Of a stretch of 62,780 nucleotides of DNA, positions 42,053-51,016 are shown one piece after another (within the stretch, counting starts at the first letter, position 1; each line of letters starts with the position of its first letter). The notes beneath the pieces are model-generated. The model had not been told where the DNA came from, searched no databases, and saw only the letters and a list, made by a program, of their open reading frames with translations. The stretch lies in NCBI GenBank assembly GCA_012837425.1, contig DURE01000048.1:1-62780 (forward strand). Direction: 5' to 3'. A program made the position numbers and the translations under genes. This DNA comes from Clostridiales bacterium. Lineage in GTDB: Bacteria; Bacillota; Clostridia; Oscillospirales; CAG-272.

Positions 42053-43468
42053 ATGTTTAAGACCTCTGTTAGAAAAATCGACATGACCGAGGGACCGCTG
42101 CTCGGCAAAATTCTGGTTTATGCCCTCCCCCTGATGCTGACCGGAACACTCCAGCTGCTCTACAACGCAACCGACATGGTTGTTGTCGGACGTTTCGCCA
42201 AAGACGGCGAAACCGCCCTCGCAGCAGTCGGTTCCTGTGGTGCCCTTATTAATCTTACCATCCAGCTTTTCATGGGCCTGTCTGTCGGCGCCGGAGTGCT
42301 GGTTGCGCAGAATATCGGCGCTAAGAATTACGAGGATGTCAAAAAAACCCTACATACCGCCATTCCCACCGCCGCCTTTTTCGGAACTATAGTTTCTGTT
42401 TTCGGCTTTTTTGCGGCCGAGTCGCTGCTCCGCCTGACCGGAGTGGAGGAGAGCGTGCTCTCTGAGGCGGTGCCCTACATGAAGGCATATATGCTCGGAA
42501 TCCCGGCAAGCATGGTATACAACTACTGCGCCTCAATGCTGCGTTCGGCGGGCGACACCACGCACCCCCTGTTATTCCTCTCAATTTCGGGAATAGTCAA
42601 TGTGGTTTTGAACATTGCGATGGTTGTCGGGTTCGGGCTGGGCGCAATAGGCGTCGGTATTGCCACCGCTATTGCCACCTGGCTCTCGATGATACTTATT
42701 GTCGGGTTCATGCTGGGCGAGGAGGGTGTGTTGCACCTTGACCCAAAACAGCTGAAAATACACCCGGATAAGCTTAAAAAAATAATCAGAATCGGCATAC
42801 CCGCCGGGCTTCAGGGCTGCATTTTCTCGCTTTCAAATGTGGTTGTCCAGTCAACCGTCAACAGCTTCGGCAAAACGGTGGTCGCCGGCAACGCGGCAGG
42901 CCAAAACATAGACGGTTTTTTGTATATCGCCATGAACTCCTTCTACCATACCACGCTGGCCTTCGTCGGCCAGAATGTGGGGGCAAACAAGCTGCACCGC
43001 ATAAAAAAAATCGTCCTATACTGCTCGCTGCTTGTGGCGGCCTGCGGCGCGACGATGGGTGCACTTGCCTTTACCTTCGGCCCGCAGCTGCTCGGGCTCT
43101 ATGCCCCCGGAAACGATGCGGCCATTGCCGCCGGGATGACGAGAATGTCTATTGTCACCGTCACATACTTTATGTGCGGGCTGATGGAAGTAGGGTGCGG
43201 CGCGATGCGCGGGATGGGAAGCTCCTTTATCCCCATGATGATATCCTTTGTCGGCTCATGTGCGCTGAGAATTGTCTGGATATTCACGGTGTTCAGGACG
43301 TACCCGACCATGAATGTGCTTTATTTTGCCTATCCGCTCTCCTGGGCGACAACCGCGACGGTTTTTTTCATCGCCGGTGCCATTATGCTGCACCACAAAA
43401 AAAAGAGGGGCGGCACATATCCAAAAATCATGACCAGCGACCACCTCAAAGCGGGCTGCCGGAGCTAA
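42053..43468 (+). CDS. MATE-family efflux transporter
   Basis: A 471-residue multidrug/sodium or proton antiporter with twelve membrane helices. The N-terminal MTEGPLLGKILVYALPLML and ATDMVVVGRF are typical of the MATE DinF/NorM-like branch; the second half repeats the pattern at PAGLQGCIFSLSNVVVQ. The C-terminus is short and basic. The ribosome site is weak (AGGT 14 bases upstream). Its substrate cannot be predicted. A zinc-ribbon membrane gene follows 15 bases later. Confidence 0.92.
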   Translation: MFKTSVRKIDMTEGPLLGKILVYALPLMLTGTLQLLYNATDMVVVGRFAKDGETALAAVGSCGALINLTIQLFMGLSVGAGVLVAQNIGAKNYEDVKKTLHTAIPTAAFFGTIVSVFGFFAAESLLRLTGVEESVLSEAVPYMKAYMLGIPASMVYNYCASMLRSAGDTTHPLLFLSISGIVNVVLNIAMVVGFGLGAIGVGIATAIATWLSMILIVGFMLGEEGVLHLDPKQLKIHPDKLKKIIRIGIPAGLQGCIFSLSNVVVQSTVNSFGKTVVAGNAAGQNIDGFLYIAMNSFYHTTLAFVGQNVGANKLHRIKKIVLYCSLLVAACGATMGALAFTFGPQLLGLYAPGNDAAIAAGMTRMSIVTVTYFMCGLMEVGCGAMRGMGSSFIPMMISFVGSCALRIVWIFTVFRTYPTMNVLYFAYPLSWATTATVFFIAGAIMLHHKKKRGGTYPKIMTSDHLKAGCRS

Positions 43469-43483
43469 ACGGGAGGATTAATT

Positions 43484-44014
43484 ATGCCTTTCTGTGTCAG
43501 GTGCGGAACAAAACATGACGATACCGCAAACTACTGCCCCAATTGCGGGCTGGCCTTCGCCAAGGCTCAGACAGACGACAAGGAAGAACAAAAAGGCGCC
43601 TCCGGCCCCGATTTTCAGGAAAATCTGAAGCACATTGTCGACACAAAAGACACCACCGGGGACTTCGATAAAAACGACATCGAGCAAAATCGGGTCATGG
43701 CCATTCTTGCTTACCTCGGAATTCTCGTAATTATTCCCATTGCGGCAGCAAAAAACTCTAAATTCGCAACTTATCATGCAAATCAAGGGCTTATTCTGCT
43801 CATTGCCGAATTCATCTTATCTGCGGCAGCCTCTGTCTCCTCGGCCTTTTTCGGCTTGTTAAATATCGGATTCTTTATAGCCCTGTACCATATCACTGTC
43901 TGGCCGCTGTCGCTTCTTTTGCTGGCGCTTGTAATTTTAGGCATTTACAACGCCGCAAGCGGCAAAGCCAGGGAACTGCCGGTAATCGGCAGGTTCAGAC
44001 TCTTGAAATACTAA
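43484..44014 (+). CDS. Zinc-ribbon membrane protein (DUF4870-like)
   Basis: A 176-residue protein. Residues 4-21 hold two CxxC pairs (CVRCG, CPNCG) that should bind one zinc. A charged linker leads to a DUF4870-like domain with AILAYLGILVIIPI, KFATYHANQGLILL and a third helix near residue 140. ATG 43484 follows GGGAGG. It probably sits in the membrane with the ribbon inside the cell. Function unknown. Confidence 0.75.
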   Translation: MPFCVRCGTKHDDTANYCPNCGLAFAKAQTDDKEEQKGASGPDFQENLKHIVDTKDTTGDFDKNDIEQNRVMAILAYLGILVIIPIAAAKNSKFATYHANQGLILLIAEFILSAAASVSSAFFGLLNIGFFIALYHITVWPLSLLLLALVILGIYNAASGKARELPVIGRFRLLKY

Positions 44015-44089
44015 AACGGTATTTCAAACCTGTCCCTGGCAAAGAGCAATATTTGTCTTGATTTCACACAAAATACACTATAAAATGTC

Positions 44090-44118
44090 TTGATAACCTG
44101 CCCGGTATGTTTTATAAT
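44090..44118 (+). promoter_or_regulatory. Promoter of the lipoprotein gene
   Basis: TTGATA (44090-44095) and TATAAT (44113-44118) with a 17-base spacer. Confidence 0.8.
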
Positions 44119-44179
44119 TAATTCATATAATGGAAAACTATGTCCTGCAGCCGAATATCGGGAAGTGAGGTTTGTTAAT

Positions 44180-45682
44180 ATGAAACGTTTAATCGCAATC
44201 ATGGCAATCCTGTCAATGCTCATTCTCTTATGCGCCTGTGCAGATCAGCCCGATGAGGGAAAGGAAACAGATGCTCAGACAACCGCAGACACCCTCACCG
44301 AGGAAGAAACCACGTCTCCCTACTACATAACCGATGACCTCCCGGTTAATCTTGATTTTGACGGCAGAGTAATCAACGTGGCCTCAAGCGACCGGAGCTG
44401 GTGGATTGACGAGGTCACGGTCCCGGAGCTCAACGGCGAGATAATCAACGACGCCGTATACAACCGGAATCTTTCCGTTGAAGCCAGACTCAACATAAAA
44501 ATCAACAACATTAAGATTCCGTATGCCAACAGCAACTCCTCAACCGTCGATGCGGTCAGAATCGCTGTGACGACCGGCACAAACGATTATGACATTGCAT
44601 TTGTGAATGCCTACCAGTCGCTTTACCATTCAATCAACGGCATTTATCATAACCTCTACGATTTCGACTATGTCGACCTGACAAAGGCCTATTGGGCCGA
44701 GGGGGTAAACCGCGCGGTCGAGTTCCGCGGGGCGCAGTATGCGGCTACCGGCTCTATTGCCCTGTCGACCATGCGCTTTGCCTTTGTCACAATCTTCAAT
44801 AAAAAGCTGTTTGACGACCACGGGCTTACCTACCTCTACGACCCGGTAAACGCGCACAAGTGGACGCTCGACTACCAGTACGAACTTGCGCGGGATTTTT
44901 ACTCCGACCTGAACGGAAACAACCGCGAGGACCCCGGAGACCTGTACGGGCTTATCACCAACGAATACATCAGCTCCGACCCCTATTGGGTAGCCTGTGA
45001 GGTACCGATACTCGGCCGGGACGCCGACGGATATTATAAATATGTGCTGGACGCCGGAAAACTGTCCGATGTGGTCGATAAGCTGCTGTCGCTTTTCAAC
45101 GCTACCGGAACCCATGTTATAGTGCATCAGACCGCCGACGCCGAGCAGGATGTAATGCGCAAAATGTTTGCCGAAGGTCGCGGCACCATGGTGACCCTGC
45201 GGCTGATGGAGGTCGAGAACGCCGATATGCGCACGATGGAATCGCCCTACGGCATTGTGCCCATGCCCAAGTTCACCGAGCAGCAGGAGAGGTATCACAC
45301 GCTCATGCACGACCAGTTTACGGTGGTATCGGTAACGGCTACGGTCCCCTATGAAGACTATGAGGTGATGGGCGCATTCCTTGAGGCGATGGCCTCCGAG
45401 AGCCACCGCACGGTAATTCCGGCATATTATGAAACCGCGCTCAAATATAAATACGCACACGACCCCGAATCCTGGGATATGCTCGACATAGTCGTGCAGA
45501 ACATCACAACCGACGCCGGCATAGTCTACACCTCGGCGCTCTCCAATATCCACCACAATTTGCGCACAATAATGGGCTCGGGCACCAACACCGTGGCCTC
45601 AAGATTCAAAACAATGGCAAAGGTCATGGATAAGATGGTTGATACGCTGAACAAGGACCTGGAAAAACTGGCCGAAGGTTAA
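44180..45682 (+). CDS. Extracellular solute-binding lipoprotein
   Basis: A 500-residue lipoprotein. The N-terminus has a basic start, a hydrophobic stretch and a lipobox ending LCAC, followed by an acidic, Thr-rich linker. The body resembles family 1 sugar-binding proteins of ABC transporters; DLNGNNREDPGDLYG near residue 250 looks like a calcium-binding loop. No permease or ATPase genes are adjacent, so its transporter must lie elsewhere or it acts alone. ATG 44180 follows GTGAGG. The frame extended to 44090 overlaps the promoter. Confidence 0.8.
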   Translation: MKRLIAIMAILSMLILLCACADQPDEGKETDAQTTADTLTEEETTSPYYITDDLPVNLDFDGRVINVASSDRSWWIDEVTVPELNGEIINDAVYNRNLSVEARLNIKINNIKIPYANSNSSTVDAVRIAVTTGTNDYDIAFVNAYQSLYHSINGIYHNLYDFDYVDLTKAYWAEGVNRAVEFRGAQYAATGSIALSTMRFAFVTIFNKKLFDDHGLTYLYDPVNAHKWTLDYQYELARDFYSDLNGNNREDPGDLYGLITNEYISSDPYWVACEVPILGRDADGYYKYVLDAGKLSDVVDKLLSLFNATGTHVIVHQTADAEQDVMRKMFAEGRGTMVTLRLMEVENADMRTMESPYGIVPMPKFTEQQERYHTLMHDQFTVVSVTATVPYEDYEVMGAFLEAMASESHRTVIPAYYETALKYKYAHDPESWDMLDIVVQNITTDAGIVYTSALSNIHHNLRTIMGSGTNTVASRFKTMAKVMDKMVDTLNKDLEKLAEG

Positions 45683-45689
45683 AAAAATC

Positions 45690-45725
45690 ACCGCCCGGAG
45701 CGTCACGCTCCGGGCGGTCGTTTTT
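45690..45725. terminator. Bidirectional terminator
   Basis: A 13-bp stem, ACCGCCCGGAGCG with its complement, around TCA. T-runs lie on both sides (TTTTT forward, TTTTTTT on the minus strand), serving the lipoprotein gene and the convergent isomerase gene. Confidence 0.92.
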
Positions 45726-46650
45726 ATGCCAGAATTCCTGCTACCATATGCCTGCCGATAGCCGAAATAAGATTGAGCAGCTCATTGTGCACATCGGGCG
45801 GGAAAATGCTCATGCAGTGGAAGGTCTCAAAGCAAAGGTCGCCGCGATACTTTATGTCGCGCAGGCCTTTGATAATCCCCTCCCAGTCTATAAGCGGATC
45901 CCTGCCGTTTCGGGTGTAGGAATAGGGCAGCATGTGCAGGTCGTTCTTCCCGTCGTTGTCATGTATATGTAGCACGGCAAGGCGCGGACCGAGTGCTGAA
46001 ATATAATCGTACATATTGCGCGCCATGAGGTTTGCGTGCCCGGTATCAAAGCAGAAACCGAATATATCCGCCCCCGCCTCGGCGTTGAGCCGGTCAATGT
46101 ACCAGATTGCCTCGCTGACGTCGGCGCAGGGTCCTTCAATGCAGTGTCCCATGGTGTTTACAAAGAGGTTTTCAAGGCAGATCTTCACCCCGTATTTCTG
46201 GGCTGCCGGCATAAGCGAACGGTAAATATTCAGGTTGAGCTCGCGCTCGCCCTCTTTGCCGAGCAAATCACGGGCAAAAACCGGATGAACCACAATATTG
46301 CGGCACCCGAGATACTCTGCTACTGCAAAGCACTTTTCGGTCGCCATCAGCACATATGGGTTCATATCCGCGTCCCGCCCTTCAACCCAGACCGGGAAGG
46401 GTCCGTGCATCTGCGATATTTCGATATTATACTTTTCTGCCGCTTCTTTCATCGGCCTGTAATACTCGCAGAGCTCCTCAACGCCTCTGTCGAAAAAACC
46501 GCCTATCTCTCCCTTTCTTATTTGTGAGCCCGGGAGCATTATATCGATATTGAAATCGACGCACCCGAATCCATGCTCTTTGAGCACACGGAAATTTCTG
46601 TCCACATCATCGGTAAACAAACGTGCCGACTGAACTCCGACTAACAGCAT
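45724..46650 (-). CDS. Sugar phosphate isomerase/epimerase, second of three
   Basis: A 308-residue TIM-barrel enzyme. Metal ligands are suggested by the Glu of ICLENLFVNTMG, the Asp and His of CFDTGHANLM, the His of VLHIHDNDGKND and the Glu of LCFETFH. ATG 46650 follows AAGGAGG. Its stop overlaps a shared terminator. The sugar is unknown; only distant likeness exists to the other two paralogues in this window. Confidence 0.83.
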   Translation of the reverse strand: MLLVGVQSARLFTDDVDRNFRVLKEHGFGCVDFNIDIMLPGSQIRKGEIGGFFDRGVEELCEYYRPMKEAAEKYNIEISQMHGPFPVWVEGRDADMNPYVLMATEKCFAVAEYLGCRNIVVHPVFARDLLGKEGERELNLNIYRSLMPAAQKYGVKICLENLFVNTMGHCIEGPCADVSEAIWYIDRLNAEAGADIFGFCFDTGHANLMARNMYDYISALGPRLAVLHIHDNDGKNDLHMLPYSYTRNGRDPLIDWEGIIKGLRDIKYRGDLCFETFHCMSIFPPDVHNELLNLISAIGRHMVAGILA

Positions 46651-46680
46651 ATTATGCCTCCTTGATTTTACTTGTCTCAA

Positions 46681-46709
46681 AGTGTATCACACATCCCGGC
46701 TCAAGTCAA
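46681..46709 (-). promoter_or_regulatory. Promoter of the second isomerase gene
   Basis: TTGACT (46704-46709) and TACACT (46681-46686) on the minus strand with a 17-base spacer. Confidence 0.75.
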
Positions 46710-46753
46710 TGATAACCCGCAAAAAACGCCGATTTCACAAAGACACTTTTGCG

Positions 46754-46782
46754 TTGACATTTATTGCTCCTTGTGATATTAT
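46754..46782 (+). promoter_or_regulatory. Promoter of thyA-folA
   Basis: TTGACA (46754-46759) and TATTAT (46777-46782) with a 17-base spacer and a TGTGA before the -10. Confidence 0.88.
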
Positions 46783-46832
46783 AAACTTGAAAAATATTTC
46801 GAGGCACACGCCTTGAGAAAGGACCGGACAAC

Positions 46833-47660
46833 ATGAGCTCGGCTGATACAGCTTTTATAAATACCTGCCGCGACATTCTTGAGAATGGCTCATGGGTGCG
46901 GGAGGGTGTCCGCGCCAGATGGGAGGACGGCCAGCCGGCCTGTACCAAAAAAATATTCGGTGTGGTGAACAGATACAACCTTGCCGAGGAGTTTCCGCTG
47001 CTCACCCTGCGCCCGATAAACTTCAGGGCCGCGGTTGACGAAATTCTCTGGATCTGGCAGAAAAAATCGAATAACATCAAGGACTTAAACAGCCATATCT
47101 GGGACCAGTGGGCTGATGAAAAGGGCTCAATAGGCAAGGCCTACGGCTACCAGATGGGCATCAAGCACAAGTACAAGGAAGGCATGTTCGATCAGGTCGA
47201 CCGGGTGCTCTATGACCTGAGACATAACCCCTACTCCCGCCGTATTCTGACAAACATATATAACTTCGCCGACCTCTCCGAGATGGCGCTCTATCCCTGC
47301 GCCTACAGCATGACCTTCAATGTCACAGACGGGCGGCTCTGCGCGATTCTCAATCAGCGCTCGCAGGACATGCTGGCGGCCAACGCCTGGAACGTCGCCC
47401 AGTATGCCGCACTGGTGTTGATGTTCGCACAGGTCTCGGGCCTTGAGCCCGGCGAGCTTGTGCATGTGATTGCCGACGCGCATATCTATGACCGCCATAT
47501 CCCTATCGTCGAGGAGCTGATAGAGCGCCCGGCATACCCCGCGCCGAGGGTTGAGCTCGACAAGAGCATCACAAACTTCTACGATTTTGTGCCCGAGAGC
47601 TTTACGGTCACCAATTACCGGCACGGCGAGAAAATCGGGAGGTTTTCGGTGGCGATATGA
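46833..47660 (+). CDS. thyA: Thymidylate synthase
   Basis: Methylates dUMP with methylene-THF to give dTMP and dihydrofolate. The 275-residue protein has the catalytic Cys156 in MALYPCAYSM, the phosphate-binding RRILTNIYN, and the downstream LNQRSQDMLAANAWN and HIYDRHI blocks. It overlaps folA by ATGA, and folA recycles the dihydrofolate it makes. Confidence 0.96.
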   Translation: MSSADTAFINTCRDILENGSWVREGVRARWEDGQPACTKKIFGVVNRYNLAEEFPLLTLRPINFRAAVDEILWIWQKKSNNIKDLNSHIWDQWADEKGSIGKAYGYQMGIKHKYKEGMFDQVDRVLYDLRHNPYSRRILTNIYNFADLSEMALYPCAYSMTFNVTDGRLCAILNQRSQDMLAANAWNVAQYAALVLMFAQVSGLEPGELVHVIADAHIYDRHIPIVEELIERPAYPAPRVELDKSITNFYDFVPESFTVTNYRHGEKIGRFSVAI

Positions 47661-48169
47661 ATCTGATTGTGGCGGTTGACCGGAACTGGGGTATAGGATA
47701 CCGCGGCGAGTTGCTCGCGCGCTTGCGCGCCGATATGAAGCATTTTGCAGCCCTGACAACCGGGCGGGTGGTGGTGCTCGGCTCAAAGACTCTCTTGACC
47801 TTCCCGGGCAAAAGGCCGCTCAAGAACAGGACTAATATTATCCTCAGCCGGCGGGAGGATTTTAATCCCGAGGGTGCTTTTGTGGTGCATTCCGAGGCCG
47901 AATTGCTCGACGAGCTGAAAAAACACAAGCTCGAGGATGTTTTTGTTATAGGCGGCGAGAGTGTATACAAACTGCTCCTGCCCTACTGCGACAGGGCCTA
48001 TGTCACCCGTTTTGACAAGGCCTTTGTTGCTGACGCCTATTTTCCCGACCTTTTGGCCTCGGGCGAGTGGGAGCTCATCTCCTGCGGTGAGCCGCAGATA
48101 AGCGACCCGTCAACCGACAGTGAAGGCGGGCTTGTCTTCAGGTTTTGTGAATACGTCAGAATGAAATAA
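47657..48169 (+). CDS. folA: Dihydrofolate reductase
   Basis: Reduces dihydrofolate to THF with NADPH. The 170-residue protein opens with LIVAVDRNWGIGYRGELL, keeps the acidic active-site position in its first helix (RLRADMKHFAALT), and has VVLGSKTLLTFPGKRPLKNR and FVIGGESVYKLLLPYCDRAYVT. Overlaps thyA by four bases. A dispersed repeat starts right after the stop. Confidence 0.94.
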   Translation: MNLIVAVDRNWGIGYRGELLARLRADMKHFAALTTGRVVVLGSKTLLTFPGKRPLKNRTNIILSRREDFNPEGAFVVHSEAELLDELKKHKLEDVFVIGGESVYKLLLPYCDRAYVTRFDKAFVADAYFPDLLASGEWELISCGEPQISDPSTDSEGGLVFRFCEYVRMK

Positions 48170-48174
48170 TAATA

Positions 48175-48365
48175 CTTGCGGGGGCGATGCCCCGCTCCCC
48201 GCCAGGACTGCTTGCGGGGGCTCTGCCCCCATACCCCCGCTCAAGGGACTTTTTTGAGGAAAAAGTCCCTTGAGAATCCCCAAAAACCTTCTGAACAAAA
48301 TCGCAAATCAAGCAGCGCGAGGTCCCGGCGCGCCGGGTCGCGCCCTACAGCTGTTAGGCGTAGCC
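48175..48365 (+). repeat. Dispersed intergenic repeat, copy 4
   Basis: Begins within ten bases of the folA stop. GC-rich head (GGGGGCTCTGCCCCC), then a hairpin with 15-base arms, CTCAAGGGACTTTTT and complement (48240-48254, 48260-48274), then AATCCCCAAAAACC. Its tail, AGCGCGAGGTCCCGGCGCGC followed by CTGTTAGG, is shared with copy 5. Confidence 0.85.
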
Positions 48366-48710
48366 ACGCTGTGGGAAGATACTCGACATCAGCGGGTTCA
48401 GGAGCGCGACGAGCGGAACGCGGCGCTAAGGGGCCCAGCACCCTGCAAGGGCTCCGGTATACTTGATCCTGCGATAACAGGCAAAACCCATGTAGGCGGT
48501 TGACCCCAGACCCTATTCGAAACCACTCAACTCGGGCAAACCGGGCGTATAACTTCGACGTGTCAGCCGGTTTGCCGATGTCTTTGTGGCGAGAGCCTTC
48601 ATAGTAAGGTAAGTGGTGTGAGAAATTATTTAGGCAGATAAATGCAGCGCCTCACACAGGTCACCGCGCACTATAACTTTATACCCATATCCGCCTTGTT
48701 CAAAAAAACA
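48340..48710. other. Structured gene-free region, candidate RNA
   Basis: No credible gene is seen, yet stems are frequent: AGCGC/GCGCT around 48400-48427, a perfect 10-bp GGCAAACCGG/CCGGTTTGCC (48536-48577), and GTGTGAG/CTCACAC (48617-48658) with an inner ATTTA/TAAAT. I could not match it to RNase P, SRP RNA, tmRNA, 6S or a group II intron. No clear promoter or T-run terminator. Confidence 0.4.
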
Positions 48711-48739
48711 CCAATGTTTGCCCCTGTCCGATAATAATG

Positions 48740-48768
48740 TTGACAATAAATTCAAAATAAAGTATAAT
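48740..48768 (+). promoter_or_regulatory. Promoter of the DeoR-family gene
   Basis: Perfect TTGACA (48740-48745) and TATAAT (48763-48768) with a 17-base spacer. Confidence 0.9.
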
Positions 48769-48813
48769 TATTTAAAATTATTGAACATACAGCGTATTTT
48801 CAGGAGGCGGCTA

Positions 48814-49578
48814 ATGCTTGCAATAGAGCGCAGAGCTCAAATTCTCGAACAACTAAAAAGAGAAAAGCGGATCCTAATAAACCAACTCAGCGTAAAATTC
48901 GGGGTTTCCGAAGAAACCATCCGGCGCGATATGGAAAAGCTCGAGCAGGAGGGCTATGTGACCCGCACCTACGGCGGGGCGGTTTACAACGAGGATACAA
49001 GGCGGGAGCTTCCGTATGAGATCCGCAAGCGCACAAACGTAGATGCCAAGCTGAAAATCGCCTCTGCGGTAGCCGACCTGATAAGCGACGGGGATTATAT
49101 CATGCTCGATGAGAGCACCACATCAACCTTTGTTGCGCGCGCGCTCAAAGGAATGCGCAATATTACTCTGATAACCAACTCGGTAGAAATTGTGCTTGAA
49201 CTTGCCAGCGACGTTCAGGGCTGGAATATTTTCTGCACCGGCGGCCTGCTGAAAAGCAATTCCCTAGCCTTCACCGGGAAGAGGGCCGAGAGCATGATAG
49301 AGTCATATCATGTGAATGTCACGGTTATTTCCTGTGAGGGCATCGACCTTGAAGCCGGCTATACCGACAGCCGCGAGGAAACCGCGCTGCTCAAGCGCTC
49401 GATGATGGCCTCGGCCAAAAAGGTGATTCTGGCCGCCGATTCCAAGAAGTTCGGCAAAGTGGCGTTTATCAACATCGGCAGATTCGCAGACCTCGATGTG
49501 CTGGTAACCGATGCCGACCCCGGCCCGGGATGGCGTGCCTGCCTTGAGGAAAACGGGGTAAAACTTGTAATAGCATAA
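48814..49578 (+). CDS. DeoR-family transcription regulator
   Basis: A 254-residue regulator. Residues about 5-55 are the winged helix (LSVKFGVSEETIRRDMEKLEQ), followed by YGGAVYN and a phosphosugar-isomerase-like sensor domain with LDESTTSTFVAR, ITNSVEIVLEL and CTGGLLKSNSLAFTG. DeoR proteins usually repress sugar genes and release DNA on binding a phosphosugar. ATG 48814 follows CAGGAGG. The next genes are pgk and tpiA, so triose or hexose phosphate is a plausible ligand. Shared ATTATTGAACA sites flank the gene. Confidence 0.88.
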   Translation: MLAIERRAQILEQLKREKRILINQLSVKFGVSEETIRRDMEKLEQEGYVTRTYGGAVYNEDTRRELPYEIRKRTNVDAKLKIASAVADLISDGDYIMLDESTTSTFVARALKGMRNITLITNSVEIVLELASDVQGWNIFCTGGLLKSNSLAFTGKRAESMIESYHVNVTVISCEGIDLEAGYTDSREETALLKRSMMASAKKVILAADSKKFGKVAFINIGRFADLDVLVTDADPGPGWRACLEENGVKLVIA

Positions 49579-49609
49579 TATACAATTATTGAACAAATCC
49601 GGTAAAAAA

Positions 49610-49631
49610 TTGTTTGATATTTGTCAAACAA
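49610..49631. promoter_or_regulatory. Operator-like dyad upstream of pgk
   Basis: TTGTTTGA and TCAAACAA are exact complements around six bases, 23 bases before the pgk -35 box. A candidate site for the adjacent DeoR-family regulator. Confidence 0.5.
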
Positions 49632-49653
49632 AGAAAAAATATCAAAAACCCTG

Positions 49654-49682
49654 TTGATAAACCAACACCGATGTGGTATACT
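49654..49682 (+). promoter_or_regulatory. Promoter of pgk
   Basis: TTGATA (49654-49659) and TATACT (49677-49682) with a 17-base spacer. Confidence 0.8.
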
Positions 49683-49737
49683 ATCTTGCGGAACGGTCAT
49701 ATAATATTTGATATTTTATGAAAGGCGGACACTGAAG

Positions 49738-50928
49738 ATGACCTACAATAAAAAAACAATCGAAAACATAAATGTCTCCGGCAAAAGAGTGCTTGTGCGC
49801 TGCGACTTCAACGTGCCGATGCAAAACGGAGTCATTACGTCGGACAAAAGAATTGTAGAAGCTATCCCCACCATCCGGTATCTGCTTGAGCAAAAAGTAA
49901 AGGTAATCCTCTGCTCGCATATGGGCAAGCCCAAGGGCACGGTAAACATGAAATTCACGCTGGCCCCGGTTGCCAAAAGGCTCACCGAGCTGCTCGGGTT
50001 TGAAGTGCCGCTGGCGGCCGACACCATCGGTCCCGACGCCAAAGCCAAGGTAGCCGCGCTTACCGAGGGCCGGGCGGTCCTGCTTGAAAATACACGCTTT
50101 GACCCCCGCGAGGAGAAAAACGACCCTGAATTTGCAAAGGAACTCGCCTCGCTTGCCGAGATCTTCGTAAACGATGCATTCGGCGCTGCTCACCGGGCCC
50201 ATGCCTCAACCGCCGGCGTTGCCGCTTATCTGCCCGCGGTCTGCGGATACCTAATTCAGAAGGAAATTACAATCATGGGCAAGGCGCTTGAGAACCCCGT
50301 CCGCCCCTTTGTAGCAATTCTCGGCGGTGCCAAAGTCTCGGACAAAATCGGCGTTATCAACAACCTGCTCGAGAAGGTCGACACCCTGATAATCGGCGGC
50401 GGCATGGCCTACACCTTCTTCAGAGCCCGGGGCAACTCGATAGGCAATTCTATCTGCGAGGAGGACAAGATTGAGTTTGCCGCGGACATGATTAAAAAAG
50501 CCCGAGATAAGAAGGTCAATTTCCTACTTCCGGTCGACAATATCATCGGCAAGGAATACGACGAAAATACCGATCATATGTGCATATATTCCGACTCCAT
50601 ACCCGACGGCTGGATGGGGCTTGACATCGGCGACAAGACCCAGGAGCTCTTCTCAAAAACAATTAAGGGCGCCGGCACAGTGGTCTGGAACGGGCCTATG
50701 GGGGTTTCCGAGTGGGAGAACTTTGCCGCCGGCACACGCACGGTGGCCAAGGCTATAGCCGAGAGCGGCGCTATCTCGATTATCGGCGGCGGCGACAGCG
50801 CGGCTGCGGTTGAAAAACTCGGCTATGCCGATAAAATGACCCATGTCTCGACCGGCGGCGGCGCCTCGCTTGAGTTTCTTGAGGGGCTTGAGCTCCCCGG
50901 AATTGCCTGCCTTGCCGACAAAGAGTAA
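49738..50928 (+). CDS. pgk: Phosphoglycerate kinase
   Basis: Transfers phosphate between 1,3-bisphosphoglycerate and ADP in glycolysis. The 396-residue protein has [16 protein letters not shown] at the N-terminus, SHMGKPKG, the [12 protein letters not shown] block, [25 protein letters not shown] and the GGGDSAAA nucleotide loop. ATG 49738 fits the family start; the longer frame to 49708 has no site. A GC-rich hairpin separates it from tpiA. Confidence 0.96.
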   Translation: MTYNKKTIENINVSGKRVLVRCDFNVPMQNGVITSDKRIVEAIPTIRYLLEQKVKVILCSHMGKPKGTVNMKFTLAPVAKRLTELLGFEVPLAADTIGPDAKAKVAALTEGRAVLLENTRFDPREEKNDPEFAKELASLAEIFVNDAFGAAHRAHASTAGVAAYLPAVCGYLIQKEITIMGKALENPVRPFVAILGGAKVSDKIGVINNLLEKVDTLIIGGGMAYTFFRARGNSIGNSICEEDKIEFAADMIKKARDKKVNFLLPVDNIIGKEYDENTDHMCIYSDSIPDGWMGLDIGDKTQELFSKTIKGAGTVVWNGPMGVSEWENFAAGTRTVAKAIAESGAISIIGGGDSAAAVEKLGYADKMTHVSTGGGASLEFLEGLELPGIACLADKE

Positions 50929-50962
50929 AATAAGCCGCTTGTCTTAATGACAGTCCGGAATT

Positions 50963-50992
50963 TACCGGGGAGAACGTTCGGCCTCCCCGGTA
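50963..50992 (+). other. Hairpin between pgk and tpiA
   Basis: TACCGGGGAG and CTCCCCGGTA pair perfectly around ten bases. No T-run follows, so it is more likely a processing or stabilising stem than a terminator. Confidence 0.5.
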
Positions 50993-51016
50993 ATAAAAAT
51001 CAATCGGAGGTTACTT

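Noticed and set aside
48176-48466. Small open frames inside the dispersed repeats
   Set aside because: Several Arg/Pro/Ser-rich frames run through repeat copies (also at 13335, 20337). They follow repeat sequence, not coding pattern.
48340-48710. RNase P RNA, SRP RNA, tmRNA or group II intron
   Set aside because: None of the conserved core motifs of these RNAs was found on either strand.
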